From contig CAZNFQ010000040.1 of assembly GCA_964571965.1 (NCBI GenBank), positions 1-16,888 of the forward strand: a stretch of 16,888 nucleotides of DNA, given 5' to 3'. Shown here one piece after another: positions 1 to 6,713 of this stretch. The notes under the pieces are model-generated. The model did no database searches. It was not told the DNA's origin and saw nothing but the letters and a program-made list of their open reading frames with translations. Origin of the DNA: Sabulitectum sp964571965 (lineage in GTDB: Bacteria > Fermentibacterota > Fermentibacteria > Fermentibacterales > JCC-6). The translations under genes and the position numbers were made by a program. Position 1 is the stretch's first letter; the number at the start of each line of letters is the position of its first letter.

Positions 1-2
1 CT

Positions 3-437
3 GAGAACCCTGAGATAGCCCTCTCGGGAACAGGACCATACGGAACCATAACCGAACAGGACATGGTAACCCTCCTTACAGCGGGTATGACCTACGGTGA
101 ACTTCAGCAGTTCGACAGTACTGCCCTTGGAAGCGTCGCGGGAAACTATCTGGGGCAGTGGCTTGCAAGGAGTATTCGAGATGATGTGGGCCTTGACGCT
201 CTGCAGTTCTCACCTGACTTCTCTTCCGATACAACGTCCCTTGTGGTGAACGCAGGCAAATACGTGCTTCCTGATCTTTTCGTAAGTTATTCCAGTGACG
301 TTTTCTCTTCCGATGCGGGAACCTTCAGCGCCCAGTACTTCATCAACAGGGATTTCTACCTGGAAGGCAGTACGAAAAGCACTCTCACAGGGAGTCATGA
401 TCCTTCACTTGAACTGCACTACACCTTCCGGTATTAG
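3..437 (+). CDS. TamB-like (DUF490) translocation/assembly protein, C-terminal end only
   Basis: Partial gene: the frame is already open at the left edge and ends at TAG 435-437. The ATG at 63 is internal, because the frame upstream of it (ENPEIALSGTGPYG...) is open and reads as normal protein. About 144 residues are visible. The pattern is that of the TamB/DUF490 C-terminus: alternating beta strands, the segment VVNAGKYVLPDLFVSYSSD (about 41 residues after the ATG), and a final aromatic strand HYTFRY like an outer-membrane beta strand. TamB proteins span the periplasm and help deliver proteins or lipids to the outer membrane; that role is known for the family and inferred here. A strong hairpin terminator follows directly. 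A different large beta-rich envelope protein cannot be excluded because only the tail is present. Confidence 0.72.
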   Translation, partial: ENPEIALSGTGPYGTITEQDMVTLLTAGMTYGELQQFDSTALGSVAGNYLGQWLARSIRDDVGLDALQFSPDFSSDTTSLVVNAGKYVLPDLFVSYSSDVFSSDAGTFSAQYFINRDFYLEGSTKSTLTGSHDPSLELHYTFRY

Positions 438-472
438 AAAAAAGGGGGACGCAGCTGCGCCCCCCCTTTTTC
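438..472. terminator. bidirectional intrinsic terminator
   Basis: The arms AAAAAGGGGG and CCCCCTTTTT flank a CGC-AGCT-GCG core, with one A/C mismatch between them. The result is a GC-rich hairpin with a T run on both strands. It lies between the TamB-like stop at 437 and the stop of the convergent peptidase at 482, so it can end transcription from both sides. Confidence 0.85.
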
Positions 473-481
473 AGTCTGCGG

Positions 482-2905
482 TTATCTGGTGATGACCACT
501 CTTCTGTTCACTGTTGTTCCCCGGGGGTCCGTTATCTTTGCCATGTAGATTCCCTGCGGGACATCTGATACATTCCACACCAGAGAGTGAGAACCGGCAC
601 AAAGCTCGTCTGTGTCGATCCTGTGAACGGCCCTTCCTGCAACATCGAAAATGCTGATGTTCACAGAACCTGCAGCTTCCAGTGTTACAGGGAAATAGAT
701 GGAAGCTGATGCAGGATTGGGATAGGGGCTGCCGATAAATCCTGAGGATATACCGCTTGTCATGCTCTCTATGGAAACACCGTTGATAACCCCCTCATAG
801 GGAAGGGCGTTGTGGGAAGTTACCATGTATGTGATGTCATTCAGTGACCCGATAGGGTCGAAGGTCATGGTGACAGAACCGGTTGCACCTGTAAGCCCGG
901 ATACCCAGAGTCCACCGGAGTGTCGCATGCAGACCATGGCACCCTCAACGGGACCGTCGGCATCCGTTACGGTGAAGGTTGCGCTGGATGAGCCTGAGGG
1001 AAGGGTGTATGGGGCTGACACGGTGAGTGAATGGGGTACCTCTGTGCGCATATCCATGGTGGGATCGCCGAACCAGTGGAAAAGGTCCCACTCAGTTTCG
1101 GCCCTGTTGGTTGGGTAGGGGCACATTGGTGCCGAGGTTTCCATCTCTATCTTTCCGCACATGAGAGCCTGTCCGGTGAGGTAGTTACCCGTGGGGTCGG
1201 TGTAGAGAGCAGGCGGACTTGTATACTGGTCATTGAAGGACTTGTACAGCCCGTAACAGAGGTAGTCATTCCAGTAGGAGTAGCTTACTTCTGTGGCTGC
1301 CAGAACTCCCACGGCACCGCCCTCCATTTTGAAGAAGTTCTCCGCGAAGCAGTTCTCGCTGAACTTTCCGGTGAGGCAGTTGACGCTCATTACCATGGGG
1401 GTCATTTCTCCATTTGACAGTGCGGAGAGATTCGAGGTGTAGTACGCAGGGTCACCCCAGCCGGAAACGCTTCCATGGTCACGGTGCTGAACAAGGAAAA
1501 CTCCTCCGTTGATGCTGGCGTTTATACCGGCTGCGTTGCCGTCCCATGTGATGTCCAGGGGGATCATCTGGCCTGCGCTGGGAAGATCGCTGCGATAGTA
1601 GTAAGGGGGAGAAGCGGATGTGTTCTTCACATATTCCCGCTGAACGGTCTTGCCGTAGATGTCCTGATAGGTGTCCCTTACTGTTTCGCAGGTGAAGCAG
1701 AACCATCTTTCAGCAACGTTGCTCGAAGAGCTTGTTGCCTGGAAATAGCCTGCACAGAGCACATTGCCCCAGAAGTCCGGGTCCATGAGGGGATCGAACT
1801 CCCACTTCATTATTTTTTCCTCGATAATGGGATAGTTGGATGTGCCCGTTACGAACCTTCCCGTGAATATGTCCGCCTGGTAGTCGCTGGCACCGTCCAT
1901 GCATACGTATCTGTTGTCGCTGTACATACCCGTTGGCGCGCTGTAGCTGGTAATGTCCGGCTGATCCCCGACGAAGAGGATGAAGCTTGGGGGTACATCC
2001 CAGGTGGTGTAGGCGGTTTCTATGTAGCTCTTGATCTCGGACTGGTTCCAGGAACCGGCGGCAACGATCGCTGTGAGGTATCCCTGATTCATCTTCGCGT
2101 ATATGAATTCATCCATCATCGTGTCCACGAAGTCGTCTCCCGCAAGGATCAGAAGGTCGGCGGCGGTAATGTCGTCAGCCTGTCTTCTGTTGTATGCCCG
2201 TACAGGTTCAGGGTTTGAAGATGAGACGATCCTGTTCGGCTCATCGATGAGTTCACTGTTGATCAGTGTTCTGAAGGTATTCGAAAAGAATCTGCTGTTA
2301 AGTCTTTCATCAAAGGCCAGAGCTTCACCGAACTCCACATGTACCCTCATCACAGGTGTAACCGTCAGAGTTCCGGTTTCTGCATTCCAGTGGAAGGGAA
2401 GAACGGTGAATTTTCCCATGGTGATTCCCCTGATGGTTCCGGTTCTGTCGAATTGGAGCTCCTGTGAGGGGTAAGAACCGCTTGTGTATGCCAGGGGATC
2501 GTAGGTGAAGGGTACAGGCTCATAACTGTTGTCAGCTGGTATCGGCTGCATGGGTGAGGGGTTGATCCCCTGAAGTACCACTGTTTCGGAAAGGGGCTCC
2601 ACGGTGAAGGTGACATCACCATGGAGGGGTACTGCCGCCATGAATGATGCCTTGGGAAGTGTAGGTGCACCATTGTATTCGGCGTAGGGAGTCATTGATG
2701 GAACACCCAGTGAATTGAAAACCAGACCGTTCTGTATGAATGTCTGGTTGTTGAAACCGGGCAGGATGAGGTCTGCGGTAAAACCGGTTTCAGTTATCTC
2801 CACCACTTCCACAGAAGCATTGTTCAGGTCTGAAGTGCCGAAATCGATCCATTCCCCCGAGGCGGATGCCCACAGAAGAACACAGGTAATGATGCAGTAT
2901 TTCAC
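482..2905 (-). CDS. Secreted C25 (gingipain-type) cysteine peptidase with T9SS/FlgD-like C-terminal domain, copy A
   Basis: About 807 residues. The start is taken as GTG at 2905, not the ATG at 2932. GTG follows AAAGGAGAATA and opens VKYC followed by a hydrophobic stretch, and the downstream paralog has AAAGGACAGAA then ATG and MKYC in the same arrangement. A signal peptide (about 1-18) precedes GEWIDFG. A beta-rich pro-region leads to the C25 catalytic domain: His477 in VQHRDHGS and Cys510 in SVNCLTG, 33 residues apart, the same spacing as His211/Cys244 of RgpB. Then come an Ig-like segment (SLTVSAPYTLPSGSSS) and a C-terminal domain starting YPNP, with DVAGRAV and ending RRVVITR. Likely an exported endopeptidase. 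The neighbour at 3073 is a tandem paralog sharing DNA-identical patches. Substrate specificity cannot be read from the sequence. Confidence 0.9.
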   Translation of the reverse strand: MKYCIITCVLLWASASGEWIDFGTSDLNNASVEVVEITETGFTADLILPGFNNQTFIQNGLVFNSLGVPSMTPYAEYNGAPTLPKASFMAAVPLHGDVTFTVEPLSETVVLQGINPSPMQPIPADNSYEPVPFTYDPLAYTSGSYPSQELQFDRTGTIRGITMGKFTVLPFHWNAETGTLTVTPVMRVHVEFGEALAFDERLNSRFFSNTFRTLINSELIDEPNRIVSSSNPEPVRAYNRRQADDITAADLLILAGDDFVDTMMDEFIYAKMNQGYLTAIVAAGSWNQSEIKSYIETAYTTWDVPPSFILFVGDQPDITSYSAPTGMYSDNRYVCMDGASDYQADIFTGRFVTGTSNYPIIEEKIMKWEFDPLMDPDFWGNVLCAGYFQATSSSSNVAERWFCFTCETVRDTYQDIYGKTVQREYVKNTSASPPYYYRSDLPSAGQMIPLDITWDGNAAGINASINGGVFLVQHRDHGSVSGWGDPAYYTSNLSALSNGEMTPMVMSVNCLTGKFSENCFAENFFKMEGGAVGVLAATEVSYSYWNDYLCYGLYKSFNDQYTSPPALYTDPTGNYLTGQALMCGKIEMETSAPMCPYPTNRAETEWDLFHWFGDPTMDMRTEVPHSLTVSAPYTLPSGSSSATFTVTDADGPVEGAMVCMRHSGGLWVSGLTGATGSVTMTFDPIGSLNDITYMVTSHNALPYEGVINGVSIESMTSGISSGFIGSPYPNPASASIYFPVTLEAAGSVNISIFDVAGRAVHRIDTDELCAGSHSLVWNVSDVPQGIYMAKITDPRGTTVNRRVVITR
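963..1094. repeat. Identical patch 1 of paralogous peptidases (copy A)
   Basis: 132 bases identical to 3554-3685. It encodes the end of the catalytic module and the start of the Ig-like segment (HWFGDPTMDMRTEVPHSL region). Sequence just outside it differs between the copies, including an indel. Confidence 0.9.
1344..1710. repeat. Identical patch 2 of paralogous peptidases (copy A), covering the active site
   Basis: 367 bases without a mismatch to 3941-4307 (offset 2597). It contains both catalytic residues. The first differences are at 1343 (C versus T at 3940) and 1711 (C versus G at 4308). No silent change occurs inside, although the rest of the two genes is clearly diverged. Confidence 0.93.
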
Positions 2906-3024
2906 TATTCTCCTTTCATATGGAAAAAACATTGTATTGAAGAAAATATCAATACTCTGAGCCGTTTACAAGACATGGCAAAAATGCAAGTTGAATTATA
3001 AAAAAATATGTGACAATTACAGAC

Positions 3025-3051
3025 AGAGGGAAGCCTGTTAAGCTTCCCTCT
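3025..3051 (-). terminator. Hairpin after peptidase copy B
   Basis: A perfect 10-bp stem, AGAGGGAAGC / GCTTCCCTCT, with a 7-nt loop lies 22 bases past the stop of the 3073-5490 gene. On the minus strand it is followed by GTCTGTAATTGTCAC and only later by a T-rich run, so the T tract is imperfect. It may end or attenuate transcription between the two tandem peptidases. Confidence 0.55.
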
Positions 3052-3072
3052 CTCTGGAAAATCGGTTTTACT

Positions 3073-5490
3073 CTACCTGGCTATTACTATCCTTCGGTTT
3101 GCCGAAGTGCCGTCAGGCATGGTGATTTTAGCGAAGTATAGACCGTCCGGGACCTGGCTCGAGTCCCATATCAGGGCGTGGTTCCCGGATGTAAGATCAC
3201 CTGAGTCGATTGCTGTTACTGCTCTTCCCGAGATATCGAACACGGTGAGGTTAACTGAACCTGAGCCATCAATGGCAACCGGGAATGCAACCGAATATGC
3301 AGCGGGGTTCGGGTACGGAGAGCCTATGGAGACCTCTGCAATACCGGTGGTCATTTCCTGGATTCCAACCCCGTTCACCACACCCTGGTAGGGGAGAGCA
3401 TTGTGGGCGGTGACCATGTATGTGATGTCGTTAAGTGAACCTATGGGGTCGAAGCTGAGAGTTACACTTCCCGATGCGTCTGTTTCACCGGAAACCCATA
3501 GACCGCTTTCGTGCTGAATGCAGACCATGGCACCGTCAACAGGACCGTCAGCTTCCGTTACGGTGAAGGTTGCGCTGGATGAGCCTGAGGGAAGGGTGTA
3601 TGGGGCTGACACGGTGAGTGAATGGGGTACCTCTGTGCGCATATCCATGGTGGGATCGCCGAACCAGTGGAAAAGGTCCCACTCATCTTCAGCATAGCTC
3701 TCCCAGCTTCCGTAGGGGTTGAAAGGTGCTGCCGCCTGCATCTCAAGCTTGCCGTTAATAAGAGCCTGTCCCCCCAGGTAGTTTCCTCCGGGTTCCGTGT
3801 AGGTGAAAGGGGGGCTTGTATACTGGTCATTGAAGCTTTTGTATAAACCGTAACAGAAGTAGTCATTGAAGTAGCTGTAACTCACTTCCACCGCTGCTAT
3901 TACTGCAACGGCGCCGCCCTCCATTTTGAAGAAGTTCTCTGCGAAGCAGTTCTCGCTGAACTTTCCGGTGAGGCAGTTGACGCTCATTACCATGGGGGTC
4001 ATTTCTCCATTTGACAGTGCGGAGAGATTCGAGGTGTAGTACGCAGGGTCACCCCAGCCGGAAACGCTTCCATGGTCACGGTGCTGAACAAGGAAAACTC
4101 CTCCGTTGATGCTGGCGTTTATACCGGCTGCGTTGCCGTCCCATGTGATGTCCAGGGGGATCATCTGGCCTGCGCTGGGAAGATCGCTGCGATAGTAGTA
4201 AGGGGGAGAAGCGGATGTGTTCTTCACATATTCCCGCTGAACGGTCTTGCCGTAGATGTCCTGATAGGTGTCCCTTACTGTTTCGCAGGTGAAGCAGAAC
4301 CATCTTTGAGCAATGTTGCTCGAAGAGCTTGTGGCCTGGAGATAGCCTGCACAGAGCACATTGCCCCAGAAATCCGCATCCATGAGGGGATCGAACTCCC
4401 ACTTCATTATTTTTTCCTCGACAATTGGATAGTTTGCTGTGCCGGTTACGAAACGGCCATTGTATATGTCAGCCATATAATCGGATCCGTCTACACAGCA
4501 GTACCGGTTGTCTCCGTTCATGCCGTTGGCTGTGTACGGGGTCAGATCACCGGAATCTCCAACGAAGAGAATGAAGCTGGGTGGGATCTCCCAGTTGTCA
4601 TAGGCATTCTGAATGTATTCGGCTATTTCGGTTTGTGTCCAGGAGCCGGCTTCCACAAGGGCGGTAAGGTAGCCCTGTTCCATTTTCTGGCTTACGAACG
4701 AGTCCATCATGGTGTCCACGAAGTCATCTCCGGCCATGATGAGCAGATCAGCCGCGGTTATGTCGTCTGCCTGCCTTCTGCTGTAAGCCTTTACAGGCTG
4801 CATGGAACCGCTTGAAACGGTTCTAACTGGTTCTCCAAGAATGTCGGCGTTAATGAAGGTCCTCTCAAAAGTGTCATTCCAGAATCTGCTGTGCAGTCTC
4901 TGGTCCATCTGGACTCCCCCTGCAAACTCAATTCTCACAACCAGTCTGGGAGCAGCGGAGAGGATACCTGTCTCTGAATTCCATCTCACGGGAGCAATGT
5001 TTATCCGGCCTGTATTGACACCTCTGAGTATGCCGTCATCGATCCAGGAAACCTGCTCACCGGGCAGAATTCCGTTGTAGGAGGTTGGATCCACCGTGAA
5101 AGGAATGGACTCGTAGCTGTTATCTGCCGGAATTGGCTGCATGGGAGCGGGAGTGTATTCGCCCAGTTCGATCCACTGGGCATCCTCTACGGTAATGCTG
5201 GAAATACCTCCCCGGGGTATGGCTGCCATGAAGGAAACTGACGGGATGGACGGATGGCCCTCCCCGGAAGTATTGGGAACGGCGCCGGGAATGGAGAGTT
5301 CATGGTAAACCGAACCTCCACGGAATATGGTGTTCACCTCGATTCCCGGGGTTGTCAGTTCCACCACCATGCCGGTTACCGTGGATTCGAGAACGTTGAT
5401 CTCAGCCGACGGAATGCCGTCGATTCCAAAATCAACCCAGTCTGCAGCCGCAATTGCAGCCAGAAAAACGATTGGGAGGCAGTATTTCAT
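3073..5490 (-). CDS. Secreted C25 (gingipain-type) cysteine peptidase with T9SS/FlgD-like C-terminal domain, copy B
   Basis: 805 residues from ATG 5490, preceded by AAAGGACAG. The signal peptide MKYCLPIVFLAAIAAA is followed by DWVDFG. The domain order is the same as in copy A: beta-rich pro-region, C25 core with His473 (QHRDHGS) and Cys506 (SVNCLTG), Ig-like segment, and C-terminal domain from YPNP through DISGRAV to RRIVIAR. The N-terminal third is strongly diverged from copy A, while the catalytic core is identical in DNA, so the two may differ in prodomain or targeting and share proteolytic chemistry. The C-terminal domain resembles T9SS type A sorting or FlgD-Ig-like domains. The export route is inferred, since no T9SS gene lies in this window. 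A sigma70-like promoter precedes it at 5528-5556. Confidence 0.9.
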   Translation of the reverse strand: MKYCLPIVFLAAIAAADWVDFGIDGIPSAEINVLESTVTGMVVELTTPGIEVNTIFRGGSVYHELSIPGAVPNTSGEGHPSIPSVSFMAAIPRGGISSITVEDAQWIELGEYTPAPMQPIPADNSYESIPFTVDPTSYNGILPGEQVSWIDDGILRGVNTGRINIAPVRWNSETGILSAAPRLVVRIEFAGGVQMDQRLHSRFWNDTFERTFINADILGEPVRTVSSGSMQPVKAYSRRQADDITAADLLIMAGDDFVDTMMDSFVSQKMEQGYLTALVEAGSWTQTEIAEYIQNAYDNWEIPPSFILFVGDSGDLTPYTANGMNGDNRYCCVDGSDYMADIYNGRFVTGTANYPIVEEKIMKWEFDPLMDADFWGNVLCAGYLQATSSSSNIAQRWFCFTCETVRDTYQDIYGKTVQREYVKNTSASPPYYYRSDLPSAGQMIPLDITWDGNAAGINASINGGVFLVQHRDHGSVSGWGDPAYYTSNLSALSNGEMTPMVMSVNCLTGKFSENCFAENFFKMEGGAVAVIAAVEVSYSYFNDYFCYGLYKSFNDQYTSPPFTYTEPGGNYLGGQALINGKLEMQAAAPFNPYGSWESYAEDEWDLFHWFGDPTMDMRTEVPHSLTVSAPYTLPSGSSSATFTVTEADGPVDGAMVCIQHESGLWVSGETDASGSVTLSFDPIGSLNDITYMVTAHNALPYQGVVNGVGIQEMTTGIAEVSIGSPYPNPAAYSVAFPVAIDGSGSVNLTVFDISGRAVTAIDSGDLTSGNHALIWDSSQVPDGLYFAKITMPDGTSANRRIVIAR
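3554..3685. repeat. Identical patch 1 of paralogous peptidases (copy B)
   Basis: Partner of 963-1094, 132 bases without a mismatch at offset 2591. The offset differs from that of patch 2 because of indels between the patches, so these are two separate identical tracts. Confidence 0.9.
3941..4307. repeat. Identical patch 2 of paralogous peptidases (copy B)
   Basis: Partner of 1344-1710, 367 bases without a mismatch, spanning catalytic His473 and Cys506. Identity drops right after it: several differences in the next 100 bases, then clear divergence. Confidence 0.93.
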
Positions 5491-5527
5491 TTCTGTCCTT
5501 TCAAATACTCAAGCGGGGGTTTTCATA

Positions 5528-5556
5528 ATTCTATTCAGGATTTTAGCTTCGGGCAA
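5528..5556 (-). promoter_or_regulatory. Sigma70-like promoter for peptidase copy B
   Basis: Read on the minus strand: TTGCCC (5556-5551), a 17-base spacer, then TAGAAT (5533-5528). That is 4/6 and 5/6 matches to the consensus at ideal spacing. The -10 box lies about 37 bases ahead of the ATG at 5490. It sits in the 188-base divergent gap between copy B and the repeat-protein gene at 5679. Confidence 0.5.
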
Positions 5557-5678
5557 GTCTTTTCATTTCAGGTTGGCAAATTATTTGCAGTTATACGCTA
5601 TTTCAAGCAAAAGATTGCTTCAGGACAGTAGTGGACAGCTGAAGCTATATTTGCCATGTTGGCCTTGGAGGTGCGAAA

Positions 5679-6008
5679 ATGGAAAAGATCATTTTACTGT
5701 TTGCCATTGCCGGTTGTGCCGCGGCCGGGTCGGTCTACATTGCAGAGTACCAGTACCAGGCTGACCTGAATGTCTATGTAACAGACTATGAATACCAGGC
5801 CGATGCCGTTGTCTGGGTGTGCGAATACGAATACCAGGCGGACGATGACGACTGTATCTGGTACTTCTGCGACTACGGTTACCAGTCAGATGTGATAATC
5901 CATTATGTGGATTACGAATATCAGGCGGACCTGAAGGTGTTTTTCTGCGATTACGAATACCAGGCAGGCTGGCAGGAACCTAATCCCTGGATGGAGAGGA
6001 TGCACTGA
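5679..6008 (+). CDS. Exported YxYQA-repeat protein, DUF6150 / 7(1) septoil-knot type
   Basis: 109 residues; ATG preceded by GGAGGTGCGAAA. The N-terminus MEKIILLFAIAGCAAAGS is an export signal, either signal peptidase I cleavage after AAA or G, or a short lipoprotein signal with lipobox IAGC (Cys13). The mature part is six copies of a unit like VYVTDYEYQAD. YxYQ(A/S) recurs at residues 24, 37, 50, 66, 79 and 92, a spacing of 13, 13, 16, 13, 13. There is an acidic insert (DDDDC, 55-59) in the middle and an ending CDYEYQAGW. As I recall the family, DUF6150 proteins have this same six-unit plan with a central insert and a terminal QAGW, and they fold into a deep 7(1) torus knot. Function unknown. 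Cysteines 48, 59, 64 and 90 could form disulfides after export. The stop overlaps the probable start of the AlbA_2 gene. Confidence 0.82.
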   Translation: MEKIILLFAIAGCAAAGSVYIAEYQYQADLNVYVTDYEYQADAVVWVCEYEYQADDDDCIWYFCDYGYQSDVIIHYVDYEYQADLKVFFCDYEYQAGWQEPNPWMERMH

Positions 6009-6625
6009 TTACCCACGATAAAGCCCATGAGTATTCGGGCCTGTCGGAAAAGGCTGAAGAGCTTCTTGGGAGCCAGGAGAGTCCGGTTCTGGACTTCAAG
6101 GAATCCGTAGGCGGTCTTTCCGCAGAGGACCTTGTGGCATTCGCAAACAGCGGTCCGGGGGGAACTGTACTTCTGGGGGTCCGTGAGAAGAAAGGTGTTA
6201 ATGGCAGACAGGCAGCCGAGATAATAGGCTGCGAAATAAGCGATAAGGCAAAACTGTCGATTCTGGGCAAGGCGGCCAGCTGTGTACCTCCGGTGGAAGT
6301 CAGAGTGATCCTGGAAAACAGCGAGGGAGAGAAGCCTTTTCTAAGGATCGAGATACCCTCGGGGCCCGGAAAGCCCTACTGTACTTCCGGAGGCACCTAC
6401 AAGATCAGGGGGGACGCCAGGAACGATCCCCTTACACCGGACAGGCTGCTTCAACTTTTCATGGATGCAGAGAACGAGAGATTCATCAAGAGGTTCAGCA
6501 GTGCCACCGAAGATCTGGAGAACAGTATCCTCGACGTGAAGAGCAGGCTTCTCCATGAAATGGAGGAAATATACACCCAGGTTGATCGTCTCCAGAATAA
6601 TCTTGGCAAAGAAAAGTCCGAATAG
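6005..6625 (+). CDS. Schlafen AlbA_2 domain protein with C-terminal coiled coil
   Basis: The frame is open from the stop at 5981-5983 to TAG 6623-6625. The first ATG/GTG/TTG in frame is GTG 6134, which would cut off the domain core (LDFKES at 29-34, then AFANSGPGGTVLLGV at 45-59), so translation must begin upstream. The best candidate is CTG 6005, eight bases after GGAG (5993-5996) and overlapping the upstream TGA as CTGA, giving 206 residues. The domain matches AlbA_2 (PF04326), a nucleic-acid-binding fold found in Schlafens (some with RNase activity) and in bacterial regulators. Residues 1-25 and about 160-206 (ATEDLENSILDVKSRLLHEMEE...) are helical, the latter probably a coiled coil for oligomerisation. 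There is no HTH or ATPase domain. It is probably cytoplasmic and co-translated with the knot-type protein. The role and the exact start are uncertain. Confidence 0.8.
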   Translation: MITHDKAHEYSGLSEKAEELLGSQESPVLDFKESVGGLSAEDLVAFANSGPGGTVLLGVREKKGVNGRQAAEIIGCEISDKAKLSILGKAASCVPPVEVRVILENSEGEKPFLRIEIPSGPGKPYCTSGGTYKIRGDARNDPLTPDRLLQLFMDAENERFIKRFSSATEDLENSILDVKSRLLHEMEEIYTQVDRLQNNLGKEKSE

Positions 6626-6684
6626 TTTACAAATGATAAACAAACACTTGACAAATATGAAACCATCAAGTATCATATTGTAAA
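6626..6684 (+). promoter_or_regulatory. Inverted repeat enclosing the promoter, probable operator
   Basis: The left arm TTTACAAATGATA (6626-6638) matches the reverse complement of the right arm TATCATATTGTAAA (6671-6684) except for one extra base. The right arm covers the -10 box and the -35 lies between the arms. A second, inner pair is CTTGA 6647-6651 with TCAAG 6666-6670. A dimeric or looping repressor bound here would block the promoter. The DUF2089 protein of the operon is a candidate ligand, by inference only. Confidence 0.55.
6648..6676 (+). promoter_or_regulatory. Sigma70-type promoter of the YvlB-DUF2089-DUF4097 operon
   Basis: A perfect TTGACA (6648-6653), a 17-base spacer and TATCAT (6671-6676, 5/6 match). 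It lies 38 bases ahead of the ATG at 6714, with AAAGAGGTGA just before that ATG. It is the best promoter in the window. It begins after the AlbA_2 stop at 6625 and so separates the two transcription units. Confidence 0.82.
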
Positions 6685-6713
6685 TCAGTGGTCCAACAGG
6701 AAAGAGGTGAATC

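Noticed and set aside
2943..2971. Possible promoter for peptidase copy A on the minus strand (TTGTAA, 17 bases, TATTTT), and a TATAAT at 2995-3000
   Set aside because: The first pair matches the consensus only 4/6 in each box. The TATAAT has TTGTCA just 10 bases upstream, which is too close. The region is AT-rich, so chance matches are expected.
1475..4815. Two long antisense open frames (1475-2218 and 4072-4815, 247 codons each) with identical beginnings
   Set aside because: They lie antisense to the C25 catalytic regions. Their similarity is fully explained by the identical peptidase DNA, they have no RBS, and they resemble no family.
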